Below are positions 1 to 10,590 of a stretch of DNA of 64,000 bases, piece by piece (within the stretch, counting starts at the first letter, position 1; each line of letters opens with the position of its first letter). Both the position numbers and the translations under genes were made by a program. Below the pieces are notes generated by a model. It saw only the letters and a list, made by a program, of their open reading frames with translations, searched no databases and was not told the origin of the DNA. The stretch covers positions 307,709,827 through 307,773,826 of the forward strand of contig CM057338.1 of NCBI GenBank assembly GCA_030015575.1. The letters run 5' to 3'. Source of the DNA: Agapanthus africanus. Its lineage: Eukaryota > Streptophyta > Magnoliopsida > Asparagales > Amaryllidaceae.

Positions 1-757
1 ATTACCATGAACTTCGTAACTGCACTTTCTCGCAGCACGAAGGGAGTTACGACCCGCTTCTCAAAATACGGAATACAGAGAGCAATGAAGGCCAGCCGTG
101 CTGCCTACAGTAAGAAAAGATCCTTCTATAATCATATAAAGGCTGTCTAGCTAAACCTGTCAAAGATAATATCCAATAACAGAAGAGATAACACTGATAA
201 TCATGCTGCAACAAAATCAAAAGGAATACTAAAAAATAAGTCCACTAGATAATGGATGCAAATAAAAATCCAAGACAATAGGTTCGAAATAAAAACAAGA
301 GTCGAAAAGAGACACATAAGTCCTAATGCCTCGCAAGGGCGCACATGCTAAAAAATAACTGAAAAGAAATAAACCTATGGGCTACTGGTCTTCGGCAAAG
401 TCTTGATAGCCACTCGGATCCTGCTCAGCCTGAAAATTCGTCTCTAAATCTAAGATGGCAAATCTCAGAAATCTCAGAATATCCCAACAAGTACTCAACG
501 TGGAAGTGTGTGTATGTGGTGTGATAATATGAATATGTGAGTGTAGTGAAACTTGTGTACGCATGTAGATATAGATATATGGATAAAGTAATAATACAAA
601 ATAGACATGTAAACAGATCAAGTCATATCCTAACTGGTCACTAAAGGTAATTTATCCTATTGTGAGTTTAAGTGTGCGCGCCAACCTTTGCAGGAGTATT
701 CCTAACCCAAGGGTAGGTCCCCAGGGGCTAGGAAACACGGGCCCAACCGTGGAATGA
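1..757 (-). repeat. Left flank; possible old LTR fragment, reverse strand
   Basis: No gene is recognised here. Read on the minus strand the stretch has the texture of a plant gypsy LTR: a pyrimidine-rich run, a short open segment ending in EQDPSGYQDFAEDQ at about 382-430, and near the window edge the string AGCGGGTCGTAACTCCC, which recalls the GGGTCGTGACA end of the B LTR. The flank of A resumes at 19289. On both sides the material could belong to one old element into which A jumped. The assignment is inference from general resemblance; no second LTR copy is in the window to prove it. Confidence 0.25.
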
Positions 758-762
758 ATAAG
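758..762. repeat. Target-site duplication of element A, left copy (ATAAG)
   Basis: ATAAG lies immediately before the TGATTAATCA start of the A 5' LTR and is repeated exactly at 19284-19288 after the A 3' LTR. A 5-bp duplication is the usual Ty3/gypsy size. Confidence 0.9.
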
Positions 763-2289
763 TGATTAATCAAATTTATTGCACATTTGTATGGGCATTT
801 TCCATATTATTATTAATTACTAAAAGGTGTTAGTTGTAAATTAAGAATATATGTGGGTTTATTTGTAAAAATATTATTATCATATATTTCTTAATTTATA
901 ATTAATATAATTAAGGAAAATATATGCATATCATATTTAAATAAAATATTCATGAGAATATTATTAATAAAATATGCATATCATATCAAATAATCCTAAC
1001 CAATATTATTAAGATATCATATTATTTAATTGGTTGGAATAATATCTCAAATAAAACAAATGCTACTAACAATTTGATATGAAATATTATGCAGGTACTA
1101 TAATAGATCAGTTCAGGTCTGAAATATAAGTAAGAGATCCACTGCAAATCGGTTCACCAAACCAAATCTGCCGAATATTAGGAGCAAATTGAAGAATCTT
1201 GAAACGACAGGGATTAAGAGATATATTTTCAGAATCTTTTTATCAGAAAGATCTCCAAATATTCAGAAGAAAAGGCACGAGAAATCTAGAGACCTAAATC
1301 CACCAAACGGCAGCGGATCCACGGCCAAAAGTGGTTATAGGCGGCGGAAGCGCGGTCTGTTTGTGGGTGTAGGATTTGAAAACTCAGGGTCTTGATCGTA
1401 ATTTCACACACTTATTTATGATGACTAGGGTTTCACATTTCAGAGCTTATATAAAGGACCGAGAGCTATCTATCAAAGGGAACTATCTATCCATCGATCG
1501 ATTAAGATCTAGCGAGTAAACTAGGGTTTTGTAAATTACTTTTTCAGCGAGCAACTTTTGTAATGCACTAGTAAACCAATGAAGGTAGTTCTTTCTTTTA
1601 ATTTTTGTCGTATTTACTTTCCGCATTACTTTCCGCACTTACTTTCTGCATTTTTAATTTTAATTATGGGTTCCGTATTCTTCCACCTTTCTTCTATTTC
1701 ATTGATTTTCATGAGCGAGTAAATTCTTGCTTGGTAGGGTTTGTAGGATATGGTAGAATAATGGATGAAAAATATCCCTTAAATTCTTTTTAAAGTTTTA
1801 ATTTTTATAAACTTTAGCAAAATGAATATTAACCTTCTTATCGGGCGCGCTGTCAATTCATGATAGTCATGGTCACGATTCGAGATTCGTTAATAATCGT
1901 TTGGTTAAGAGCTTGAGATAAATAGAGATCAATGGAAGGACAAGGGTCGGTAAAGGGAAACCCTAATTCCTACCAAGAACCCTAATCCATATTCATCGCT
2001 ATTTCTCTAGTATTAAATAATTAGAAGATAAAAAGAATTAATTTTAAAAGTCCATCCATTAACTACTAAATCCTATAAACTCTACAAGTCTTTCTATTAT
2101 AAAATTTTCAAATCTTCTTAATAATAAACGATAACAATCCCACCTTTCTTCTATCAACTCGTCTAAAACAAGAAAAGCAGTTCACCGTTTCCCTATGGAT
2201 GACCCGTACTCATCGTGGCTAGTTATTTGCGACACCGTCTTGATTGCGGTTATTTACAACATATATAGACACTTTTTCACGATCAATCA
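763..2289 (+). repeat. 5' LTR of element A
   Basis: This 1527-bp copy matches 6771-7013 joined to 18011-19283 (about 1516 bp) along its length. Shared landmarks are AAATTTATTGCAC near the start, GGTTCACCAAACCAAATCTG, the GGCGGCGGAAG motif, a TATA box, and the end CACTTTTTCACGATCAATCA. It starts TG and ends CA. Confidence 0.92.
1447..1457 (+). promoter_or_regulatory. Candidate TATA box in the A 5' LTR
   Basis: TTATATAAAGG is a strong plant TATA match. The other LTR keeps it as CCTATATAAAGG at 18452-18462. It would place the start of transcription about 30 bp downstream, near GAGAGCTATC. No expression evidence is available. Confidence 0.6.
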
Positions 2290-2291
2290 AA

Positions 2292-2309
2292 TGGAGCCAT
2301 TGCCGGGGA
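2292..2309 (+). other. Primer-binding site of element A (tRNA-Asp type)
   Basis: TGGAGCCATTGCCGGGGA sits two bases after the LTR. It differs at two positions from TGGCGCCGTTGCCGGGGA, the tRNA-Asp-complementary site known in Athila elements. It gives the element strand as plus and is the main basis for calling A Athila-like. Confidence 0.8.
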
Positions 2310-3351
2310 AACGGTCATAATTATTTTTCTTATTATTTAGGTTGATTTCTAATAGAAAACCAGAGAACATAAAAATATAAATAAAAAACCGTATTTTGTA
2401 TTTTTAACCTTTTTTGTACGAGTTTTGCGAGAAATCTGGAGCACTTAGAGCGAACCAACAGAGATTTAGAGATTGTCAAATAGAATCAGAGAAGCATTAG
2501 AGTGTCGTGCCAAAATTTCAAAGGGAGATTCCATCAAATGGCGGCAGAACCGTGGCCCAAACAAGCTATTGGCGGCGGAACCGCGGCCTCTTTGGGGAGT
2601 TAAGCACCCAATTTTTTTTGGTATTATCCTATTGTCTTCCTCTCTCCTTTAAATCTCCAATAAACTATTTTTACCTGTAGGATTCTTTGCAAACAGCGCC
2701 GCTATTAATCTTTTTGCGTGTTTTAGATTTTGGTTTTTTTTTTTGCATATTTAAAATGGACATTAAAAGGCAAGAAACCCAAATTCAGGTTAGGTGGGGA
2801 TTTTATCACCCTTCCTAGGCCCCACAAATCATAAACAAGTATACACATAACCCTGCATTAATAAAAAAATATCTAGACCAAAGTCTCTAAGGACAGTCGC
2901 GCTCAATTAGGACAAAGGAGGATCTTAGATAATCTATTGCTTATCCGCATTTCTCTTGTGGCGTCTAAGGCAAGTGTGACTAAGGAAAGTGGTTACTTAA
3001 TTAGGCCCGCTATTTCGGTGATTCATATAGCGGATGCCTCCCACTTACCTAGCACTTACCTGGCTGCAAGATTGATAAGAAGGTGATAAAGGATTTATCC
3101 TACATCTTGTCCTTTGGAAGTCTAGGAGCGGTCTAATGATATGACCTAGGTGACCCTAATTCTAGGGATTGTTCGTGTACGTTTATGTTTGGTTGAGTCG
3201 AGTCTCTCTTTCAAAGCAAAGCAATTTCCAAAATAAAAAAAAAGCTTAAAAAAATTACCATTTCACCCTCTTTTCTTTTCATTCTCTTATGATGGGTGAC
3301 CCAAACCGATGAACTCTTGGCGAGCTTTGTTACACACGACCAGATATTTCT
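2310..3351 (+). other. Untranslated leader of element A
   Basis: No coding sequence is recognised. At 2541-2557 and 2571-2588 there are two direct copies of a GC-rich motif (GCGGCAGAACCGTGGCC and GGCGGCGGAACCGCGGCC) that stand out from the AT-rich surroundings and resemble motifs in the A LTR and in the leaders of D and E. The rest is AT-rich with short A and T runs. Confidence 0.6.
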
Positions 3352-4140
3352 TTGTATCGTTATTCCTTTGGTAGAAATTCCGATCCTACCATTTCTTTAA
3401 GGGATATGATAGAATGCTCTAGAAATAACAGTTGCACACCTCACTCAAAGTTCTATCAACCGTATCAAAATTCAACTTATGTTGATAATTCATTTAAGGC
3501 TAGTAAGGAAACTTCTAAACCCATGTCCATTGTTGAGGATATTACGAAGGCTCGTAGCCAAAGTTTCATACCTTTCACTGCTCCAAAACCGTTAGGAAAA
3601 CAATTACAATCATTTCCATATGAAAATTTTGATACTCCTTTTGAGGCGAATATGACCACTTTTACACCCATGACCATTGCTGAGCAAATTGCAAAAACCA
3701 GTCGCCAACTAACCAACAAATCTTAATCTTCTTCATATTAAAATATTGATCCTAATCCTATTTATGAAAATTGGATCCACCCTTCTAACTCTTATCAACA
3801 GTACCAAACTTTCACACCCTCTCATGTTGATACTTCTTTTGAGGATAATGTGGCAATTCGTAAACCCATTTCTATTGCGGAACACATTGAACTCGCCTGT
3901 AGCCAAAAATTAAACACATTCCAACCATACTCAACTTTTGTACCTTATCTAGACAGTGCTTCTGAAAATCAATTAGGAAGTTCCACGGTTCAAAGAGAAT
4001 CCTTCATTGAAACTTCTTCACAAACCATGTCTAGTTTTGAAGTAGAGTTTGAATTGACTAGTGAGAAAGAACCAGGGATCCATCCAAGTCAAACCAGAAC
4101 CAATTCTTTTGATCTCAACACCTTCCATCCTGAACCCTAA
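3352..4140 (+). pseudogene. Decayed ORF of element A with repeated peptide motif, function unknown
   Basis: One reading frame stays open from 3352 to a stop at 3724-3726, passes a second stop near 3738, and is open again from 3850 to 4140 in the same frame. The peptide has an imperfect repeat: KPMSIVEDITKARSQSF, then TPMTIAEQIAKTSRQL, then KPISIAEHIELACSQK, each followed by a segment rich in Phe, Tyr, Pro and Ser. I see no zinc knuckle, aspartic protease, RT or integrase motif and do not recognise the family. Its place after the leader is where gag would normally start, so a diverged Gag or an element-specific protein is possible. The long, nearly unbroken frame in AT-rich DNA suggests it once coded. 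Two stops in this frame and the frame changes downstream argue it is now dead. Confidence 0.5.
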
Positions 4141-5228
4141 CCGAAATCAAGCGATTAATAATCTAATTGATGAGTTGCCCGAGACTAACATGTTTGACTT
4201 TTCCAATCATGAGTATGAAAGAGAGCCTCACACCATTCCAAATCAAACCGATCCTTATCCGACTAAACTTGACATTTCAAACCTTCCAATTTTATCAAGT
4301 GATAGTGATCCATCGATTGAGGATAATATAATTGATGAATTTTTAAAGAACTATTCGTTTGATTTGACTGAAGGTGCTAGTGAGATCGGTGATGATCTTT
4401 GAAGATGAACGCGCTATGTTGGATGAGTTGGATTCTCCGACCCATCATGTCCCTTCCATTGAATGTGAACATCTTCTTGTACATTCAACCGATCCTATTT
4501 TTACCACCAAACTATCCGATATGCAAAACGATAGTCGGCCTTCATCTCCTATATCTGAATCAACAATGCTCGACATCCAAGTTCGTTTACCTATTTCATT
4601 ACACACTTTCTTTGGTTCTTCTCATCTTCTTTCAATTTCACCGAGTTTTGATGAACCACACTCTGATATTTTGAATTCTATAATTCTTGAAAGACCACTT
4701 GATTTAGACTCTTTTAAGGATAAGGTAGACAAGCTTTTTGAGTCTCGTACCTCCATAATTTCTGACGAATCGAGTGTTTTAAATCCTGGTGCGCAACACA
4801 ATGACATTAAAACTTTCAACTTTCCTAGTGAATTTGCCTATTAGACTTATTCTTTTCTTTCCGATGAGATTATTGTTCGGAACATCGATGAAAGTTTCGA
4901 AAACATTTTCTCCGAAGAAATCGTGTTCCTTGCAAACTTGGATGCTGTGATGAATCAGCCTCCACCGGATATTCGTGCGCCTCCCTTTGAGGCCGAAGAA
5001 ATAGAACCGCCACCCCTTCTTCTAGTCACATACGAGAATGCGACTATTCCACCCGTTCTTTATCTTTCAAATTCTCATTTTCATCCGCCATCACTTTTTT
5101 GTCTCCACCAACCGAGACGTAAACACTTTAGATTACATTTCTTATCTCACCCTTACTTAATCTTTTATCAATACTCTTATTTCTGTTTCTTCTACTTGAG
5201 CTATGATACAACTTTCATTCTTATATAA
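4141..5228 (+). pseudogene. Continuation of the element A ORF region, frame-shifted fragments
   Basis: Three partly overlapping plus-strand open segments follow the first ORF in other frames: about 4061-4402, 4374-4844 and 4923-5228. They share the acidic, Ser/Asp/Pro-rich texture of the upstream ORF (for example SDSDPSIEDNIIDEF, then PPPDIRAPPFEAEEIEPPP). The change of frame at about 4100 and again at about 4390 looks like indel damage to one longer reading frame of perhaps 500-600 codons. No known domain was recognised and no start codon is favoured by context. It could be the remains of an env-position or gag-position protein; this is inference. Confidence 0.4.
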
Positions 5229-6770
5229 TCTCGAGTCTTCTTCACGTTCATCCGTTTCGCATTCTTCTACTAACCATGGTGTTACATTGATAAAATATTT
5301 GAATGGTTGGTTGTAGATTTTGGCCTTTGTAAAGTTTTGTGTAGACTGATAATATTTACCTCTCTCTTATGTTGAATTTCAATGAAAACATTGTTTTACT
5401 CAAGTTTGGGGGAAAGAAGAAAAATATTTTTAAAATGGCTCTTGAAAGAAAAGAAATTTTTGCACGACTGTGAGCCAAGAACACGTTTGGAGGAGGACTT
5501 TATTGTCATTTACTCTTGACCCCTTTTTTATACCATCTTATTGAACCGTTCCTTCTAATTTTCAGGTTTTGAGCTTACAGGACAATATCAGTGAGGACAC
5601 TGTTGCAAACAAGTTTGGAGGATGGTTTGTATGGATGGTTTGTATATATCCACGCATTATATGTGAATATTGCATTGCATAAATTTTTGAAAATAAAAGT
5701 TAGAAAGTGAAAAATAGATATGAAAGAGAGGAAGAAATTTAAGAAATGAAAGAAAATTAGATGTTTTAAAACAAAGCTGATAATACATAGTCATGAGTTG
5801 TTATTCCAAGGGTTAGTAAGATGAAGAAATTACTAATCTGCGGCTAGAAATAAGTCTGAAAAATAGTCTCTATTCTTGAGTCCAAACTTCTGAATATTGA
5901 TACCCTACTATACGCACTTGCATACATCTTGAAACTCAGGATAGTAGAGAATACCTTGAAATACTCTTGTCTAAAAGTCTTAGTATGAAGGGAAAAAAAT
6001 AATAACAAAAATATAAATATTGCAGAAAAATGAACACTGGTTTTGTAATTACTTAAGGCAGCATAAAAAAAATATAGCGAGGGTGCCTTATCACCTAGTG
6101 CTTTAGATCAACTGGTTTGGGAGTCACTGGTAAGCTTTATGTATTGCAAGACTATGATATTGCTAATTATGTCTTAATAAGCAAGCACATTCGGTAATCG
6201 GTTGGTTAGTACCTTAAGAAGTATTAACGGTCGCATGAAAAATGTGTGAGCAAATCCAACTAAAACATCACCGACTAAAAAGTATTAAGGAAGATGGACA
6301 AAGGATATGATAGCTTGAATTGAATTTTCCAAGTGTAGGGATGTCTTTTACACACACGTAGGGGTATATGATCGATATTTGGAGGAGAGATAGGGAGGAA
6401 GACTAAAGGCAATGTTTTATAGAGGGATGATGTGATTTCTGATATCTTTTCAAGACCATTAAGATATGGCTCATGACAACTAAAAAACCAGTGTAGTCTG
6501 AAACTCTTATTTTCAAGTTTTTTCTTTTATATGTTTCTTATGTTTGCATGTAATTTTTATCTTCTTTCTTTTATTTTGGGATTTTGTGGGTGTAATCCGC
6601 TACAAACCTTCAGGAGATAACACTCCATCTATTAGGTACACCTAGAGATTTAAAGGTTTGTTTCACGAGCTAAGTGCAATCGTGTTGCCTACGAAAGTGT
6701 GCTAGATTTTTCTTTTTTCTTTTGATAATAAATAGTTTGCTCGGGACATCAAACATAAGTTTGGGGTATT
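5229..6770 (+). other. Non-coding 3' region of element A with polypurine tract
   Basis: No ORF of note is present. The stretch is AT-rich and contains AAGTTTGGGGGAAAG near 5403 and GTTTGGAGGA strings near 5485 and 5612, of a kind often seen after the coding region in Athila-type elements. It ends in AAGTTTGGGGTATT (6757-6770) directly before the 3' LTR, a plausible polypurine tract for second-strand priming. Confidence 0.55.
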
Positions 6771-7013
6771 TGATCAGTCAAATTTATTGCACATTTTTAT
6801 GGATATTTTCCCTATTATTATTAATTACTAAAAGGTGTTAGTTGTAAATTAAGAATATATATGGGTTTATTTGTAAAAAGATTATTATCATATGTTTTTT
6901 AATTTATAATTAATATAATTAGGGAAAATATATGCATATCATATTTAAATAAAATATTCATGAGAATATTTATTAATAAAATATGCATATCATATCAAAT
7001 AATCCTAACCAAT
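6771..7013 (+). repeat. 3' LTR of element A, first part (before B)
   Basis: TGATCAGTCAAATTTATTGCAC matches the start of the 5' LTR and continues colinear to AATCCTAACCAAT, where element B begins. The remainder is at 18011-19283. Confidence 0.92.
7009..7013. repeat. Target-site duplication of element B, left copy (CCAAT)
   Basis: CCAAT precedes the TGTAACG start of B and is repeated at 18006-18010. The uninterrupted A 5' LTR reads AACCAATATT at the equivalent point, which confirms the pre-insertion sequence. Confidence 0.95.
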
Positions 7014-9326
7014 TGTAACGTTTTAAAAATAATTAAATAAATAATTAAATGAATAAAATTGTTTAAGCGAATTTTATGAATTTCGGTAAAGTAAAATGTA
7101 TTTTTAGTAAAATTAAACCGTGATTGTTTTTCATTATAATTTCAAAAATACCTATTTTAATTATGTAATTACTAGTAAATTGTGTTTATTTAGCCACTTA
7201 TAAATTTTTAGTTTAATTAAATATTTTTCCTAAATTAATTATTTTAAATATTAACATAAACTTTATTTTTACACTAAATTAGTGTAAATTACAAATTTGA
7301 ATGGTTTTAATTTGTAAAAATGAACCATGGCATATTATAATTTAGTGTGTATCATGAAAAATTTATTTGCAAATTTTTCCTATTTTCTAGAGTTTTCTTG
7401 AGTTGCTATAGTAAAGAAATAAAAGAAAAATAAATAAATGCATGAAAAGACATAATGAAGTGATATTTTGGTGGAGACTTCTACACATTTTCTCACCCTC
7501 TTCTTTCTCTCCCTCACCTCCAAAAATGGCCGGCCTCACCCTCCATGGTAGCCCCCATTTTCCTCATTTTATTTTGCTCCAAAATTCATCAAAAATCCTT
7601 TAAAAATTCAATTAAAAATCCACAAAATCCTATTTATTTCCTACCTTTTATTCCTTGCTCATTTTTATATGGAATTTGGAGATGGAAAGCATGCATTTTT
7701 GAGGGTCATTTTCTTGTTTGGATTTCATATTTTGGAGGTATAAATTTCCTTCTTTTGTTTATTTGTTATTAGATGTTTCTTTTAAATATGTTTAGATTTA
7801 ATGAATTAATTCTATGTTCAATTTTTAAAATACAAGTTAGGGTTTGTAAATTCAAGTTATGATTTTTATTAATTAATTAGGGTTATAATAGTTAGTTTAA
7901 CACTTTTAGAATTGGAAAATCTTGCATGGTTGTTGAATTGTAAATTTTTCATTTAAAATTGTTTAAATTAGGAATTTTGCTAACTAGGTTTCTATAAAAT
8001 ATAATTTTTGGTGAAATAAAATTTTAATTAATATTTGTAACACTAGATTGTGGTCTTAATAAGGGTATTAACTTGTTGGTGGAATAGAAACTTAAATTGA
8101 TTGCTAGTTTCTATTGATAATTGATAAATTGTGATAAAAATTGCTATTTTGTAAACTAGATTTTAGAAATTCCTAAATAAATGAGATTAAAAATATAATT
8201 TATGGTTTCATTAAATCATTATCATCATGAATTGTGGTTTAATACATTAATTCATGCAAAATCATGTTTTGTGGTGGAATTGTGGTATTTTGCTTGAAAA
8301 ATGTTGAAAGTTGTTAAAAGTTGCAAACTAGAAATTTCAAATTAATACAAATTTGTGTAATAAAAATATAGTAACGGTTTGTATAGTCTAATTATGCTAT
8401 TTAATGAGTTTTATGACCATTGGTTTCATTTAAATGTCAAGTTTTGATGAAAAATGGTAAATTGGCATTTTCGGGTTTTACGAAATTGGACGGTTTGATG
8501 GATTTTAGGGTTTCGATGGATTTAATCATGTTTTATAATATAAGTAATGTGTTTTAAAACTACGAGTTATTTGTTGATGTTTATCTCGATCCATCGGAGT
8601 TTGCACGCCGATATCGAGCGATATTTGGTTCTTTTGCGTGGATAGGACATAGGTTTTAACCTATGCTTGTATCGTTTGACTTTCGTATGTGATCCAGTTT
8701 ACGATACTATTTATATGTTTGCGTTTAGGTACCCCTCACGTGGACTGCGGGCGATGAAGAGGAGGATGGCGACACCGTCTTCGGCAGACATGGACCAGGT
8801 GAGTAGATGCATATCTACGGGGGAAAGTCGGGTGGATGGCGTTTAGCACCCCCGCAACGTAGAATAAGAATAGTACTTATTGACATTAGGAAACCATATG
8901 TGATCCTAGATTCTTAATGAGTAGGGCCCTAGTAATGACCCTAGGCTGGACTAGACTGATTTAGGAAGACATATCGGAAGATGAATACCTTGGAAGAGGT
9001 TCGTAGGTTTCAGGTAGAAACACACACACGCACACACTGAAACACGACATGGTGTATACGTGCATGTGTATATATATATAGGACGAGGTATAGGCATATA
9101 TATATACAACACGTATATGGGATACATTGATGTGATATGATATGATATTCGAGGTGTGATGAAACAGTGTAACTGGGCTTGATGCCGTGATTCTTGGCTA
9201 TACAGTCATATTAAGTGTTAGCGGATCATTAAAGAATGAGATAATGAACATGTATACAAAATTATAATGGGTGGTGATGATATTGAGGTACATGGGACTC
9301 TAAAATAGTACCCGGACTGTAACTTG

Positions 9327-9458
9327 TGACTGATCACGATATGATATATGTATGACTTGATTACGACATCATATAAGTGTGACCAGATGTCGATATCATA
9401 TAAGTGTGACTTGATGACGATATGATATCAGTATGACTTAATCACAATATGATACATA
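9327..9458. repeat. 27-bp tandem repeat inside the B 5' LTR
   Basis: Five units of about 27 bp of the form TGACTTGATTACGACATCAT plus ATAAGTG, with substitutions but an almost constant length. Boundaries fall near 9327, 9353, 9380, 9407 and 9434. The same array is at 15726-15858 in the 3' LTR, so it pre-dates insertion. Confidence 0.75.
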
Positions 9459-10308
9459 TAACATGATATTTTTGAAGATAAACTAATGATGCATATTATG
9501 ATGGCAATGATATATAATTGATGTAGGCGGTTACAGTTTAGCACCTTGATGATGAGATGTGTTGATGATGACATTATACGAATGATGAGACACCTATGAG
9601 ATACTTGACCCGTACCCCGAGATTGGGATGACGTACGATGGATTTTACCGTACGAGGCATAGATATGATGATTGATCCGCACTCTTGTTTTGAGGAAGTC
9701 GTACTATGTACGTGACGCTATTGAGGCAGGATCGCCGACTATTAGAGATATGGACTCAGGCGTTAGGTGTACTTCTATTGACCAGTTCTTAGGTTTAGTT
9801 TTCCTTAGGAGGGTTAGATGAACACTAGGTTAGGTTTGAGCCATATAGTGGTAGTGGTTTTTGTATTTCAAATGAGTGGATAACACACATCCGTCTTTAC
9901 TTTCACACTGTAATCATAATGTTGCATGTTCATACATATGTTGCTATAATCAGTATAAACTTTACCTGTTAGGACACCAGCACCATTACCGATGATGCGC
10001 ATATTCCACGCACACTTATTTGTCGGCTCACACACATCATCATCAGTAATTGCTATGTCACGTACACTTTATATCTTATTATCTTTTATTGATAGAATCA
10101 GCTAGCAACTAGATCGATATATAATATTGTGATTACTCTCAGATGCTAGTATAGACATGGCATTTATTACTTAGACATTCATGCATTCATATTCTCATGT
10201 TATCATGCAGTTTTATGGGGCATATACCGACACTTATCATTTACTTACTCATGATTTTGAGATTTGGATTTCTATGAGATTTCTGGATTTTGGGGAAAAC
10301 CGCAAGAA

Positions 10309-10317
10309 TATATAAAA
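10309..10317 (+). promoter_or_regulatory. Candidate TATA box in the B 5' LTR
   Basis: TATATAAAA is followed by a pyrimidine-rich CTTCTCTCTCTCC stretch, a common plant start-site context. It is kept in the 3' LTR at 16708-16716 but not in the homologous F segment near 58340, so it is only a candidate. Confidence 0.4.
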
Positions 10318-10377
10318 CTTCTCTCTCTCCTCCTCCTCTCTTTTTAAAAACATAAGATGCGGTTTTCTCGTGATGTA

Positions 10378-10590
10378 TGTGTCGTCCACCATGAGATTTC
10401 ATGTTTTCTGATGGATTTCGAGACCCGATTCGAGGAGTGGATGAACCGTCTCGGGTACATGGTGGGCCCGGTATGGTACCCCGGGGCAAGAAGATCGAGT
10501 TGTAGACGATGAGCCTGGCAGGGGAAGGCTACTTACCGGTGATGTCTGGCGCGGCGGATATCCGGAGGATACCGACCGTTGTCGTGAGAT
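10378..10590 (+). repeat. Conserved GC-rich LTR core shared by B and F
   Basis: About 200 bp from GTCGTCCACCATGAG through CGAGGAGTGGATGAACCGTC and CCCCGGGGCAAGAAG to GGAGGATACCGACCG is well conserved in the B 3' LTR (16777-16990), the F 5' LTR (58405-58620) and the F fragment at 63486-63700. The surrounding LTR sequence is much less similar between B and F. It may be a regulatory or R/U5-region element; its role is unknown. Confidence 0.7.

Noticed and set aside
7545-7772. Open frame with MVAPIFLILFC in the B LTR, also at 13877-14182
   Set aside because: Short and AT-rich, without a domain; present twice only as part of the LTR.
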